Part shown: positions 51,959 through 61,891 of the stretch, piece by piece | Numbering within the stretch: the stretch's first letter is position 1 | Layout: each line of letters begins with the position of its first letter | Assembly: GCF_011297335.1 (NCBI RefSeq) | Contig: NZ_JAAOTJ010000015.1 | Coordinates: 86,948-150,947 of the forward strand | Length of the DNA stretch: 64,000 nucleotides | Direction: 5' to 3' | Origin: Catellatospora methionotrophica | Lineage (GTDB): Bacteria > Actinomycetota > Actinomycetes > Mycobacteriales > Micromonosporaceae | The notes under the pieces: model-generated | Databases searched by the model: none | What the model saw: the letters and a program-made list of their open reading frames with translations, nothing else | What the model was told of the DNA's origin: nothing | Program-made: the position numbers and the translations under genes

Positions 51959-52300
51959 GGCGGCGGCGATGGAGCCGTCGGGGGTGGCGAGGTAGACCGG
52001 GATGCCCGTGGTGACGTCGCGGACGGCGGCGAGGTCCTGGCCGTCGACCATGGAGGCCTCGGTGACGACCAGTGCCGCCTCCAGGGTGCTCGCACCGGCG
52101 GCGACCGCTGAGGCGACCGCGAGGCGCAGCGCCGACACCGAGAACGACGGGAGGCTGATGCTGACCCCGGTGTACGTACGCCCGTCGCCGTCGCGGACCG
52201 CCGCGCCCTCGATCGCGCCGATCCGGGCACGGGCCGAGCGCGCCATGGTGAGCAGCTTGCGGTCCTCGGCCGAGACGGACTCGATGGTGACCTCAGACAT
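51947..52300 (-). CDS. Cytidine-deaminase-like protein lacking catalytic residues
   Basis: A 117-residue protein annotated as cytidine deaminase in relatives and found next to corC and era. It keeps the fold-defining pattern ARSARARIGAIEGAAVRDGDGRTYTGVSISLPSFSVSALRLAVASAVAAGASTLEAALVV, but the zinc site is absent: there is no HAE/CAE and no PCxxC; the only such position reads SALRLAV. It therefore cannot be a classical deaminase. The ATG at 52300 lies 8 bp inside the corC 3' end, indicating coupling. A role linked to ribosome maturation is conceivable from its neighbours only. Confidence 0.8.
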   Translation of the reverse strand: MSEVTIESVSAEDRKLLTMARSARARIGAIEGAAVRDGDGRTYTGVSISLPSFSVSALRLAVASAVAAGASTLEAALVVTEASMVDGQDLAAVRDVTTGIPVYLATPDGSIAAAGTA

Positions 52301-53609
52301 CTGCCATGTGCCTTTCGGAGGGGGTGTGCTGGTCGGCGGGTTCCTCACGCGTGACCAGCACCGTGTCGATGTGGTTGCGGCGACCGGTGGTGCCCTCGGC
52401 GACCAGGGTCAGCCCGCCCACCGAGACCTGCGCGCCGGGGATCGGCACCCGGCCCAGCGCCTGGGCGAGCAGCCCGGCGACGGTCTCGACCTCGTCGGCG
52501 GGCAGCTCGACGTCGAAAAGCTCGCCGAGGTCCTCGATCGGCAGCCGTCCGGTGACCCGCACCGCGCCGTCCTCCAGCCGCTCGACCGGGGGCCGCTCGA
52601 CGTCGTACTCGTCGGTGATCTCGCCGACGATCTCCTCGAGGATGTCCTCGATGGTGATCAGCCCGGCGGTGCCGCCGTACTCGTCGATGACGATGGCGAG
52701 GTGGGTGCGGGCGGCCTGCATCTCCGAGAGCAGGTCGTCGACCGGCTTGAACTCCGGCACGAAGGCCGCCACCCGCATCAGGTGCTCGACGGGCGTCGCC
52801 GCGCCGCCTTCCTGCACCTGGCGGGCCATGTCCTTGAGGTAGACGACGCCGAGCACGTCGTCGACGGACTCGCCGATGACCGGCACCCGGGAGAAGCCCG
52901 AGCGCAGGGCCAGCGCGAGCGCCTGCTCGGCGGTCTTGCTCGACTCGACCCAGACCATCTCGGTGCGCGGCACCATGACCTCGCGGGCGATGGTGTCGCC
53001 GAGCGCGAACACGGAGTGGATCATCTCGCGCTCGCCGTGCTCCACGACACCGCGCTGCTCGGCCAGGTCGACCAGTTCGCGCAGCTCCACCTGGGTGCTG
53101 GCGAACGGGCCCTCGCGGAAGCCCTTGCCGGGCGTGACCGCGTTACCAATGATGATCAGCAGGCTGGCCAGCGGGCCGAGCACCCGGCCGAGCCAGCGCA
53201 GCACGGGGGCGGTGTACCGGCCCACCTCGTACGCGTGCTGACGGCCGATGGTGCGCGGGGCCACGCCCACCACCACGAAGCTGATGACGCTCATCGCCCC
53301 GGCGGTGACCAGCGCGGCCGTCCAGCCGGGCCCGAACGTGTCCACGGCGACCAGGGCCACCAGCGTGGTCGCGGTCAGCTCGCACAGCAGCCGGAGCAGC
53401 AGGAGCAGGTTGATGTGGCGTACCGCGTCGGCCGCCACCGCCTGCAGCGCCGCGGCGCCGCGCAGTCCTTCGCGGTTGAGCTCCGCCGCGCGGGCGGGAG
53501 AGATCACGGCGAGGGCTGATTCGGTCATCGCGAACAGCCCCGCCAGCACCACCAGACCGGCCGCCGACCACAGCAGCGGAATGTCGGGCAGACTGCCCAG
53601 CTGGGTCAC
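52293..53609 (-). CDS. CorC/HlyC (CNNM-type) transporter protein
   Basis: A 438-residue membrane protein of the CNNM/CorC family, implicated in magnesium or cobalt export. N-terminal DUF21 domain with about four helices (LWSAAGLVVLAGLFAMTESALAVIS... VVLRWLGRVLGPLASLLIIIGNAV). Two CBS domains: VMVPRTEMVWVESSKTAEQALALALRSGFSRVPVIGESVDDVLGVVYLKDM and FVPEFKPVDDLLSEMQAARTHLAIVIDEYGGTAGLITIEDILEEIVGEI. A C-terminal CorC_HlyC domain follows (VRVTGRLPIEDLGELFDVELP). Start GTG with GAGGACGGGA upstream. Conserved position after ybeY. Confidence 0.93.
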   Translation of the reverse strand: MTQLGSLPDIPLLWSAAGLVVLAGLFAMTESALAVISPARAAELNREGLRGAAALQAVAADAVRHINLLLLLRLLCELTATTLVALVAVDTFGPGWTAALVTAGAMSVISFVVVGVAPRTIGRQHAYEVGRYTAPVLRWLGRVLGPLASLLIIIGNAVTPGKGFREGPFASTQVELRELVDLAEQRGVVEHGEREMIHSVFALGDTIAREVMVPRTEMVWVESSKTAEQALALALRSGFSRVPVIGESVDDVLGVVYLKDMARQVQEGGAATPVEHLMRVAAFVPEFKPVDDLLSEMQAARTHLAIVIDEYGGTAGLITIEDILEEIVGEITDEYDVERPPVERLEDGAVRVTGRLPIEDLGELFDVELPADEVETVAGLLAQALGRVPIPGAQVSVGGLTLVAEGTTGRRNHIDTVLVTREEPADQHTPSERHMADV

Positions 53610-53649
53610 CGTGCTGTCCCGTCCTCAGCCGGAACGGTATGGGCAGGAT

Positions 53650-54201
53650 TCATGATCCGCTCGCCCCGCCCGTCGCCCGAGCCTGCCAGCTGTCCAGGAG
53701 TTTGCCCTGCAGGGCGAACATCTCCCGCTCCTCCTCCGGCTCGGCGTGGTCATAGCCGAGCAGATGCAGCACGCCGTGGATGGTGAGCATGCTCAGCTCG
53801 TCCGCGGTGCTGTAGTCACCGTGCAGCCCGGGGGCGGGCGCATCCGGCACGCTATCACCGGTGCGCATGCGCGGGTCGGCGGAGCCGTACCGCAGCGCCT
53901 GCGACGCGGCCACCTCCGGGCAGAGCACGATGTCGCCGAGCAGCGACGGCTGCCCGCCGGAGGACTCCGACGGGCCGTGGTCGATCGTGTCCTCGTCCAT
54001 CGGGAAGGCCAGCACGTCCGTGGGGCCGTCCTTGTCCATCCAGCGGTGGTTCAGCTCCGCCATGTAGTCGGAGTCGACCAGCAGCACCGAGAGCTCGGCG
54101 AGCGGGTTGACCCCCATCTGGACCAGGGCGTGCCGGGCGACGGCGACGATGTTGTCGGCGTCGACGTCTAACCCGGACTCGTTGGCGATCTCGATAGACA
54201 C
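53650..54201 (-). CDS. ybeY: Endoribonuclease YbeY
   Basis: A 183-residue zinc endoribonuclease for 16S rRNA 3' processing and ribosome quality control. The zinc motif [21 protein letters not shown] (H-x3-H-x5-H) is intact, and [22 protein letters not shown] is the family core. An Asp/Ser/Pro-rich insertion (about residues 75-125, [23 protein letters not shown]) sits between them, as in actinobacterial members. The GTG start follows AGGGA by 6 nt. It follows phoH by 16 bp. Confidence 0.94.
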   Translation of the reverse strand: MSIEIANESGLDVDADNIVAVARHALVQMGVNPLAELSVLLVDSDYMAELNHRWMDKDGPTDVLAFPMDEDTIDHGPSESSGGQPSLLGDIVLCPEVAASQALRYGSADPRMRTGDSVPDAPAPGLHGDYSTADELSMLTIHGVLHLLGYDHAEPEEEREMFALQGKLLDSWQARATGGASGS

Positions 54202-54217
54202 TCTTTATCCCTAGTCG

Positions 54218-55261
<1,044 letters not shown>

Positions 55262-55397
55262 AAGTCGGCCGACGGCCTACCGCACCCGCTCTCTGCACTC
55301 ACCGGGCCGCCTCAGGTCGCCGCCCGCCTGGTCCCATCGTAGTCACCGATCCCACCATCGCCGCCAGTGGTTAAGACGGCGTGGTGGTTTCGGCACA

Positions 55398-56774
55398 TCA
55401 CCCCTCGCTCACCCAGATCCCGTCGAAGGTCTCCTGGCGGCGCGTGAAGCGGTACGTCGCCCAGTGCATCCGGACCACTTCGCCGGAGGCGTCACGGGTC
55501 AGCCGCAGCCGCTCGCCCACCTCCCGGCCCGAGACCGTACGCAGCACGTCCGGCTCGCCCGGCAGCGCTGCGAACACCGCCGGGGGCGCGTCGGCCGGAT
55601 CGTCCGCGCCGCGGCCGGTCAGCACCCCGTCCGCCCAGCGGAACACGTACTCGTAGCCCTCGCCCCACCAGCGGCCCAGCACGCCGCGCAGGTGCTCGGG
55701 AGCGGGTTCGCCGGGCGTCCACGGCGCGACGTCGACCGGGTCGGCGGCCAGCGCCTCCTCGATCAGCCGGTGCGGCAGGTCGATGATCGCCGAGGCGGTG
55801 CCGGACGAGGCGAGCACGGCTGCCGCCATACCCCCCGGGTTTCCGGAGCCGCCGTGCCGACCGCACGCGGCGGCCAGGAAGCCGGGCATCGCGCCGTTGT
55901 GGCCCACGTGCAGCACCCGGCCCTCGCGCGGCCACAGCATCAGGCCCAGGCCGACGCCCGAGCCCCACAGCAGCTCGTTGCGCGGGGTCAGCGGCCAGCG
56001 CGCCTCGGCCAGCGTCGCCGCGGCCAGCACCGCCCCGGCCGGGTCGACCGAGGCCGGGTCGGTCAGGAACGCCGCCCAGCGGGCCTGGTCGGCGGCGGTG
56101 CTCCACAGCTGCGCGGCCGGGGAGACCGCGCCGAAGTCGGTCGGCGGCTCCGGCCGGGCGTGATCGGAGTACTCGTCGACGAGGTAACCGGTCGCGGCGT
56201 GCTCCGGAGCGGCGTACGTGGTGGCGGTCAGCCCCAGCGGGCCGCAGATGCGCTGCTCGACCAGGTCCCACCAGTCGCCGCCGAGCCGCCGCGCGGCCAG
56301 GTGGCCCAGCAGCGCGAAGCCCAGGTTCGAGTAGTGGAAGCGGCGCGCCTGCGGGTGGATCGCCTCGGTGCGGGCCAGGTCGCCGAGCAGCCCCGGCAGG
56401 TCGGGTGGGGACAGCGTGTCCCACACGTCGCCGACCGGCTCACGCTGCAGGCCGGCGGTGTGCGACAGCAGCCGCCGGATGGTCAGCCCGCCGTGCGCGG
56501 GAACGTCCAGGTGTACGCCGATCGGATCGTCGAGGTCCAGCAGGCCCGCGTCCCGGGCCTGCAGGACCAGCACCGCGGTGAAGGTCTTGGTGATCGACCC
56601 GATCCGGAACGGCGTGGCGGCGTCCAGCGGCGCGCCGGGGTTGCCGGACCCGCCCACCTGGAAGGTCCACACCGGACGGTCGTCGCGGCGCAGCGCCACG
56701 CTGAGGGCGGGCACCCTGGCCTCGGCCTGTACGGCGCGGACCAGGCGTTCGAGAGTGCGGTTCACGTCTGCCAC
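55398..56774 (-). CDS. Serine hydrolase (class C beta-lactamase / esterase family)
   Basis: A 458-residue penicillin-binding-protein-like serine hydrolase. Motifs: SITK (FRIGSITKTFTAVLVLQ) for the nucleophile and Lys, FHYSNLGFALLG as the Y-x-N motif, and VLHVGHNGAMPGF as the third, HxG-type motif. No signal peptide is visible, so it is likely cytoplasmic and an esterase or peptidase rather than a beta-lactamase. The GTG at 56774 has TAGTCT (56787-56782) 7 nt upstream; this hexamer contains the TAG stop of the HIT gene. It intrudes between HIT and phoH. Confidence 0.88.
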   Translation of the reverse strand: MADVNRTLERLVRAVQAEARVPALSVALRRDDRPVWTFQVGGSGNPGAPLDAATPFRIGSITKTFTAVLVLQARDAGLLDLDDPIGVHLDVPAHGGLTIRRLLSHTAGLQREPVGDVWDTLSPPDLPGLLGDLARTEAIHPQARRFHYSNLGFALLGHLAARRLGGDWWDLVEQRICGPLGLTATTYAAPEHAATGYLVDEYSDHARPEPPTDFGAVSPAAQLWSTAADQARWAAFLTDPASVDPAGAVLAAATLAEARWPLTPRNELLWGSGVGLGLMLWPREGRVLHVGHNGAMPGFLAAACGRHGGSGNPGGMAAAVLASSGTASAIIDLPHRLIEEALAADPVDVAPWTPGEPAPEHLRGVLGRWWGEGYEYVFRWADGVLTGRGADDPADAPPAVFAALPGEPDVLRTVSGREVGERLRLTRDASGEVVRMHWATYRFTRRQETFDGIWVSEG

Positions 56775-56784
56775 GGCGGCGAGA

Positions 56785-57138
56785 CTACCCGGTGAGATCG
56801 CCGTCCATGTCGACACCGCCGAGCACGTGCGCATGCGCGTGGAACACGGTCTGCCCCACCGACGCGCCCGTATTGAAGATCACGCGGAAGCCCTCGCCCA
56901 CCACGCCCTCGGCGGTCGCCACGTCGGCGACGGTGCCCAGCACCTCACCGGCCAGCCCCGGATCGGCGGTGGCCAGCGACGCGACGTCGGCGTAGTGCTC
57001 CTTGGGGATCACCAGCACGTGCGTGGGCGCCTTCGGGGCGATGTCCCGGAACGCCAGGGTGCGCTCGGTCTCGGCGACCACCGTCGCGGGGATCTCCCCC
57101 GCCACGATGCGGCAGAACAGGCAGTCGGCAATGGTCAC
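56785..57138 (-). CDS. HIT-family nucleotide hydrolase
   Basis: A 117-residue histidine-triad protein (HINT type) hydrolysing nucleoside phosphoramidates or similar. It has the N-terminal zinc-like CLFC pair (ADCLFCRIVAGEIPATVV), PTHVLVIPKEHYADV and the triad FHAHAHVLGG. Start GTG 57138: TACGAT (57151-57146) is exactly 7 nt upstream, and the upstream divergent gene leaves only 24 bp. Longer N-termini would overlap the SDR gene. Confidence 0.92.
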   Translation of the reverse strand: MTIADCLFCRIVAGEIPATVVAETERTLAFRDIAPKAPTHVLVIPKEHYADVASLATADPGLAGEVLGTVADVATAEGVVGEGFRVIFNTGASVGQTVFHAHAHVLGGVDMDGDLTG

Positions 57139-57145
57139 GAGACAG

Positions 57146-57155
57146 ATCGTAGGCT
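57146..57155. promoter_or_regulatory. Overlapping divergent leaderless promoters (HIT / SDR)
   Basis: ATCGTAGGCT holds TACGAT for the minus-strand HIT gene and TAGGCT for the plus-strand SDR gene; the two -10 hexamers share the TA step. Each is 7 nt from its start codon (57138 and 57163). Simultaneous open complexes seem impossible, so transcription should be mutually exclusive. Confidence 0.6.
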
Positions 57156-57162
57156 GAACCTC

Positions 57163-57927
57163 ATGTCGAAGCCACGTGCGGTGCTCGTGACCGGGGCGTC
57201 GCGCGGCGTCGGCCGGGCCGTCGCGGCCGCGTTCGCCGCCCGCGGCGACCGGGTCGCGATCCACCACCGCGACTCCGCCGGCCTCGCCGCGTCCCTGCGC
57301 GCCTCACTACCAGGTCAAGGACATGCCGTCGTACGCGCGGACCTCGCCGACGCCGATGCCGTGGCCGCGATGGTCGACGAGGCCGCCGCCGCGCTCGGCG
57401 GACTCGACGTGCTGGTCAACAACGCGGGTCAGGCCTACCCGCACCCGATCACCGAGGTCTCCTACCGCGAGTGGCAGGAACTCTGGGCCCGCACGCTCGC
57501 CGTCAACCTGACCGGCCCCGCCAACGTCACCTGGTGCGCGGTCCGCCACATGCTCGCCCGCCCTCCAGGCTCCCCACCCGCCCGCGTCATCAACGTCGGC
57601 TCCCGAGGGGCCTACCGCGGCGAACCCGGCCAGCCCGCGTACGGCGCCGCCAAGGCGGGCCTGCACGCCATGGGCCAGTCCCTGGCCGTCGCCCTCGCCC
57701 CCCACGGCATCTCCGTCGCCTCCGTCGCCCCCGGCTACGTCCAGGAGGACGAGACCAACGCCTCCTACAAGGTCCCCCGCGGCCCCGACCACGCCGCCCA
57801 GAGCCCCTTCCACCGGGTAGCCCGCCCCGAAGAGATCGCCGCCGCCATCCTCTGGCTCGCCGACCCCGCCGCCGAATGGGCCTCCGGCACCGTCCTAGAC
57901 CTCAACGGCGCCTCCCACCTCCGCTAA
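57163..57927 (+). CDS. Short-chain dehydrogenase/reductase (SDR)
   Basis: A 254-residue classical SDR. Cofactor motif VLVTGASRGVGRAVA (TGxxxGxG), HHRDS after beta2 suggesting NADP preference, NNAG (LVNNAGQAYP), the catalytic Ser in INVGSRGAY, and YGAAK (Tyr-x3-Lys). C-terminal text PEEIAAAILWLADPAAEWASGTVLDLNG is typical. Substrate unknown. Start supported by TAGGCT 7 nt upstream. Its 3' end uses unusually C-rich codons, continuing into a low-complexity C-rich intergenic stretch. Confidence 0.9.
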   Translation: MSKPRAVLVTGASRGVGRAVAAAFAARGDRVAIHHRDSAGLAASLRASLPGQGHAVVRADLADADAVAAMVDEAAAALGGLDVLVNNAGQAYPHPITEVSYREWQELWARTLAVNLTGPANVTWCAVRHMLARPPGSPPARVINVGSRGAYRGEPGQPAYGAAKAGLHAMGQSLAVALAPHGISVASVAPGYVQEDETNASYKVPRGPDHAAQSPFHRVARPEEIAAAILWLADPAAEWASGTVLDLNGASHLR

Positions 57928-58000
57928 CCCACCCCACCACCCCACCACCGCCGCCGCGCCCCTCGCCGCCCCCGCCGCCCCCCGCCGCCCCTCCCCTGCC

Positions 58001-58061
58001 GCAACTCTTAAAGAGTCGCGGCTTCGTGGGTGGGCCGAGGCCGCGACTCTTTAAGAGTTGC
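58001..58061. repeat. Perfect 22-bp-stem palindrome (family P3)
   Basis: Arms 58001-58022 (GCAACTCTTAAAGAGTCGCG...) and 58040-58061 are exact reverse complements with a 17-nt loop. The arm contains a smaller internal palindrome, CTCTTAAAGAG. It is placed between convergent SDR and rsmE, so it is a bidirectional terminator candidate. Confidence 0.85.
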
Positions 58062-58102
58062 GACCGGAGGGGCGGTCGTGGGGTGGGTGGTGGTCGGGTG
58101 GA

Positions 58103-58837
58103 TCACCAGCGGCCGAGGCGGGTCGCGAGGAGGCTGAGGGCCGCGACGCCGGCGGTCGAGGTGCGGAGCACGTTGTCGCCCAGGCGGACCGCGACGGCAC
58201 CGGCCGCCGTGAATGTCGCCAGTTCGGCGTCGTCGATGCCACCCTCGGGGCCGACGACCAGCACGATCTCCCCGGCAGCGGGCAACTCGACCTGGGACAG
58301 CCGCTCGGTGGCCTCCTCGTGGAGCACGAAGGCAGCGGAGGCCGAGGACAGCCGCTGGACGAGCTGTTTCGTGGACACGTCGGGGTCGCCGCCGACGAGC
58401 GGCAGGAAGGTACGCCGGGCCTGCTTGGCGGCCTCGCGGGCCACCGCCGCCCACTTCTCACGCGACTTCGCACCCCGGTCGCCGCGCCACTGGGCAACGC
58501 TGCGGGACGCCGCCCAGGGCAGGATCTCGTCGACGCCGACCTCGGTCATCGCCTGCACGGCCAGCTCGCCCCGATCGCCCTTGGCGATGCCCTGGGCGAC
58601 GGTCAGACGCGGATCCGGCGCATGAAAGTGCCGCAACTCGCTGACGGTCAACTCCAGCGACCCCTTGCCGACCGCCGCGACCACCGCCGACGCCACCCCA
58701 CCCCGCCCGTCGGCGAGCAGCAGCGACTCCCCCACCCGCAACCGCTGCACGGTCGCGGCATGGTGCCCCTCCACACCACCGAGCACGTACCGCCGCCCGG
58801 CAGGCAGCTCCTCGACGAGAAACAGCGGCGCACTCAC
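58103..58837 (-). CDS. rsmE: 16S rRNA m3U1498 methyltransferase RsmE
   Basis: A 244-residue SPOUT-class methyltransferase. PUA-like N-terminus (APLFLVEELPAGRRYVLGGVEGHHAATVQRLRVGESLLLADGRG) and trefoil-knot C-terminus with the SAM-binding motif EIVLVVGPEGGIDDAELATF and VRLGDNVLRTSTAGVAALSLL. The GTG at 58837 has GGAGG 9 nt upstream; the GTG nine bases earlier lies inside that spacing. It follows dnaJ in the conserved order, but a perfect 18-bp palindrome separates them. Confidence 0.95.
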   Translation of the reverse strand: MSAPLFLVEELPAGRRYVLGGVEGHHAATVQRLRVGESLLLADGRGGVASAVVAAVGKGSLELTVSELRHFHAPDPRLTVAQGIAKGDRGELAVQAMTEVGVDEILPWAASRSVAQWRGDRGAKSREKWAAVAREAAKQARRTFLPLVGGDPDVSTKQLVQRLSSASAAFVLHEEATERLSQVELPAAGEIVLVVGPEGGIDDAELATFTAAGAVAVRLGDNVLRTSTAGVAALSLLATRLGRW

Positions 58838-58852
58838 GTGCCACACCCTCCT

Positions 58853-58918
58853 GCGTTGATCATGAACTTGCGGGTACCGACACGCCGTCGAACACGTTCA
58901 CAAGTTCATGATCAACGC
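58853..58918. repeat. Perfect 18-bp palindrome (family P4) between dnaJ and rsmE
   Basis: GCGTTGATCATGAACTTG (58853-58870) and its exact complement (58901-58918) frame a 30-nt loop. The arm holds the self-complementary TTGATCATGAA-type core (TGATCA). Unlike the other hairpins it lies between two genes on the same strand, and it overlaps the region just before the rsmE ribosome site. Confidence 0.85.
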
Positions 58919-58939
58919 GGCGGGAGGGAGTGGGGCGGG

Positions 58940-60070
58940 TCAGTGGCCGTTGAAGGCGTCGCGTACGCGGGAGAAGAAGCCGCCCTGCTTGGAGAGTTCG
59001 GCTACCTCCTCGCCGCGGAGGCGGGCGAACTCGCGGAGCATGCGCTCCTGTTCGCCGTCGAGGCGGGTGGGGGTGCGTACGTCGAGGTGGACGAACAGGT
59101 CGCCGCGGCCCGCGCCGCGCAGGTGTGGCACGCCCTTGGCGCGGATGCGCAGGGTGGAGTTGGGCTGGGTGCCGGGCTTGACCTCCACCTGCTCCTCGGA
59201 GTCGAGGGTCTTGATGGTGAGGCGGGTGCCCAGGGCGGCGGCGGTCATCGGGACGGTGACCTTGCAGTGCAGGTCGTCGCCCTTGCGCGCGTACACGTCA
59301 TGGGCCCGCTCGTGGATCTCCACGTAGAGGTCGCCGGACGGGCCGCCGCCGGGGCCGACCTCGCCCTGGTTGGCCAGGCGGATGCGCATGCCGTCCTCGA
59401 CCCCGGCCGGGATCTTGACGGTCAGGCTGCGCCGGGTACGGACGCGGCCGTCGCCGGCGCAGGTCGGGCACGGGTGCGGGATGGTGGTGCCGAAGCCCTG
59501 GCAGGTGTTGCAGGGGCGCGACGACACGACCTGGCCGAGGAAGGTGCGCTGCACCGACTGCACCTCGCCGCGGCCGCCACACGTGTCACAGGTCTGCGGA
59601 TGGGTGCCCGCGGCCGTGCCCGCGCCGGAGCAGGTGGTGCACAGCACCGCGGTGTCCACGGTGATCGGCGCTTCCACGCCGAACGCGGTCTCGAACAGGT
59701 CGAGGTCCAGCCGCAGGATCGCGTCCGCGCCGGGACGGGTGCGCGGACGGGGTCCGCGTGAACCGCTGCCGCCGAAGAACGCGTCCATGATGTCCTGGAA
59801 GCCGACGAACGGACCGCCGCCGGGGCCGCCCGCACCCGCGCCGCCTCCGCCCGGCGCGAGCGGGTCGCCGCCCAGGTCGACCATGCGGCGCTTCTGGTCG
59901 TCGGAGAGGACCTCGTACGCGTTGTTGATGTCCTTGAACTTCTCCGACGCGGCCGGGTCCGGATTGACGTCCGGGTGGTACTGGCGGGCGAGCTTGCGGT
60001 ACGCCCGCTTGATGTCGTCGGCGTCGGCGTCCTTGGGAACGCCGAGAATGCCGTAGTAGTCCTTGGCCAC
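58940..60070 (-). CDS. dnaJ: Molecular chaperone DnaJ (DnaJ2)
   Basis: A 376-residue full-length Hsp40. J domain [36 protein letters not shown] with the HPD tripeptide; Gly-rich linker ([18 protein letters not shown]); four zinc-finger repeats [24 protein letters not shown] and CPTCAGDG; then the substrate-binding beta domains ([32 protein letters not shown]). It works with DnaK. It lies 42 bp downstream of hrcA in one CIRCE-controlled unit. Confidence 0.97.
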   Translation of the reverse strand: MAKDYYGILGVPKDADADDIKRAYRKLARQYHPDVNPDPAASEKFKDINNAYEVLSDDQKRRMVDLGGDPLAPGGGGAGAGGPGGGPFVGFQDIMDAFFGGSGSRGPRPRTRPGADAILRLDLDLFETAFGVEAPITVDTAVLCTTCSGAGTAAGTHPQTCDTCGGRGEVQSVQRTFLGQVVSSRPCNTCQGFGTTIPHPCPTCAGDGRVRTRRSLTVKIPAGVEDGMRIRLANQGEVGPGGGPSGDLYVEIHERAHDVYARKGDDLHCKVTVPMTAAALGTRLTIKTLDSEEQVEVKPGTQPNSTLRIRAKGVPHLRGAGRGDLFVHLDVRTPTRLDGEQERMLREFARLRGEEVAELSKQGGFFSRVRDAFNGH

Positions 60071-60112
60071 GCTGTCCTCAAGCCTCGTTCAGCAACAACA
60101 GGAAATTCGGAA

Positions 60113-61135
60113 TCAATGTCCCAGCATCTCGCCGACGTAACGCGCGACGGCGCGAACGGTGGCGATGGTGCCGGGGTAGTCCATGCGGGTCGGGCCGACG
60201 ATGCCCATCCCGCCCACGACGGTCGCGCCCGGGCCGTAGCCCGTGCTGACCACCGAGGTGGCCCGCAGGTCGACGACCTCGTTCTCGTCGCCGATGCGCA
60301 CCCGGGCCGCGCCCGACTTCACCTCGTCGAAGAGCTTGAGCAGGATGACCTCCTCCTCCAGCGCCTCCAGGATCGGCCGCAGCGCGCCGGTGGTCAGGTC
60401 GAGCGGGCCCATCCGGGCCAGGTTCGACGTCCCGGCCAGCGCGAGTCGCTCCTCGTGCCGTTCGACCAGGGTCTCCAGCAGGACGCTGACCAGCGTGCTC
60501 ATGGTTGCCTTGCCCTGCGGCTCGGCGCGCTCGACCAGGCCCTGCACCAGCGGCGGGGTGTCCACCAGCTTCACCCCGACCAGGGTCGCGTTGAGCGTAC
60601 GGCGCAGCTCGGTGATCTCGTCGATCTCGACCGGGCCGGGCAGCTCGACGACCCGCTGCTCCACCCGGCCGGTGTCAGTGATCATGACGAGCAGCAGCCG
60701 AGTGGTGGAGACCGGGACCAGTTCCAGATGGCGTACGGACGAGCGGGTCAGGCTCGGGTACTGCACGACGGCGACCTGCCGGGTGAGCTGCGCGAGCAGG
60801 CGCACCGCGCGGTGCACCACGTCGTCGAGGTCGACCGCGCCGACCAGGAAGCGCTCGATCGCCCGGCGCTCGGCCGGGGACAGCGGCTTGACCCGCGACA
60901 GCCGGTCGACGAACAGCCGGTAGCCGCGGTCGGTGGGGACCCGGCCGGCCGAGGTGTGCGGCTGGCGGATGTAGCCCTCCTCCTCGAGGACGGCCATGTC
61001 GTTGCGCACGGTCGCCGACGACACGCCCAGGGCGTGCCGTTCGACCAGTGCCTTGCTCCCGACGGGCTCCTGCGTCGCGACGTAGTCCTCGACGATGGCA
61101 CGCAGCACTTCGAGCTTGCGGTCATCCAGACCCAT
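60113..61135 (-). CDS. hrcA: Heat-inducible transcription repressor HrcA
   Basis: A 340-residue repressor of class I heat-shock genes. N-terminal winged helix: [78 protein letters not shown]-terminal GAF-like dimer domain ending [27 protein letters not shown]. The ATG at 61135 follows GGGAGG, and a CIRCE element lies 13 bp upstream, giving autoregulation. Length is standard. Confidence 0.97.
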   Translation of the reverse strand: MGLDDRKLEVLRAIVEDYVATQEPVGSKALVERHALGVSSATVRNDMAVLEEEGYIRQPHTSAGRVPTDRGYRLFVDRLSRVKPLSPAERRAIERFLVGAVDLDDVVHRAVRLLAQLTRQVAVVQYPSLTRSSVRHLELVPVSTTRLLLVMITDTGRVEQRVVELPGPVEIDEITELRRTLNATLVGVKLVDTPPLVQGLVERAEPQGKATMSTLVSVLLETLVERHEERLALAGTSNLARMGPLDLTTGALRPILEALEEEVILLKLFDEVKSGAARVRIGDENEVVDLRATSVVSTGYGPGATVVGGMGIVGPTRMDYPGTIATVRAVARYVGEMLGH

Positions 61136-61148
61136 ACGCACCTCCCGG

Positions 61149-61175
61149 CTGGCACTCGTCGTCAGCGAGTGCCAG
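61149..61175. promoter_or_regulatory. CIRCE element (HrcA operator)
   Basis: CTGGCACTC and GAGTGCCAG, perfect 9-bp arms with a 9-nt spacer, match the CIRCE consensus TTAGCACTC-N9-GAGTGCTAA at all core positions. It lies directly upstream of the hrcA ribosome-binding site. Confidence 0.95.
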
Positions 61176-61364
61176 TCTACGTGGGCCGTCACCCGGACGG
61201 CATAGGCGTGGTGACGGGGTCGACACCGCGCGGCATCCGACACCGCGCGCACCCGTCGCGAAAGTGGACGCCGGGTGAACGCGGCCGATCGGTCAGCACA
61301 GTGTCGCCTATCGGTCACGGGTGTTGACTGGCGTCGTTTGATCCACACACCTAGCCTGGCGGGC

Positions 61365-61886
61365 ATGAGTGAACCCACCCCGCCCGGCTCCTCCGAGCCG
61401 CCGGTTCCTTCGGCCCCCTCCTTCGACAAGCCGGCCCCGGCATCGCCGCCGCCGTCGGCCCCCATGTCTCCCCCGCCGTCGGCCCCCGGCGGCTACGGCC
61501 CGCCGCCGGTCGTCGGCAACGTCGCGCCGGCCGGTTTCGCCAGCAACGACGACAAGACCTGGGCCCTGGTCGCCCACTTCGGCGGTGCGGCCGGCGCGCT
61601 GCTCGGCGCCGGTGGCGGCGGCTGGGTCGCCCCGCTGATCGCCATGCTCGTGCAGGGCCCGAAGTCGCCCGCGGCCCGCGCGCACGCGGTCGACGCGCTG
61701 AACTTCCAGATCGGCATCTCGATCGTCTCGATCGTCTGCTGGATCCTGAGCTGCCTGATCATCCCGATCTTCATCGCGCTGGCCGCGACCATCGTCGGCG
61801 TGGTCTTCGGCGTGCTGGCCGGTATCAAGGCCAACGAGGGTCAGAGCTACACCTACCCGATGACCTTCCTGAAGCTGGTCAAGTAA
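61365..61886 (+). CDS. DUF4870 domain membrane protein
   Basis: A 173-residue protein with a 65-residue Pro/Ser-rich N-terminus ([20 protein letters not shown]) and a DUF4870 membrane domain: [98 protein letters not shown]. About three or four helices; function unknown. TAGCCT (61352-61357) 7 nt before the ATG gives a leaderless start. It ends 5 bp from the convergent hemW. Confidence 0.85.
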   Translation: MSEPTPPGSSEPPVPSAPSFDKPAPASPPPSAPMSPPPSAPGGYGPPPVVGNVAPAGFASNDDKTWALVAHFGGAAGALLGAGGGGWVAPLIAMLVQGPKSPAARAHAVDALNFQIGISIVSIVCWILSCLIIPIFIALAATIVGVVFGVLAGIKANEGQSYTYPMTFLKLVK

Positions 61887-61891
61887 CCAGT

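Noticed and set aside
57471..58625. Plus-strand frame continuing past the SDR gene
   Set aside because: It runs through low-complexity C-rich text and a perfect palindrome and is antisense to rsmE.
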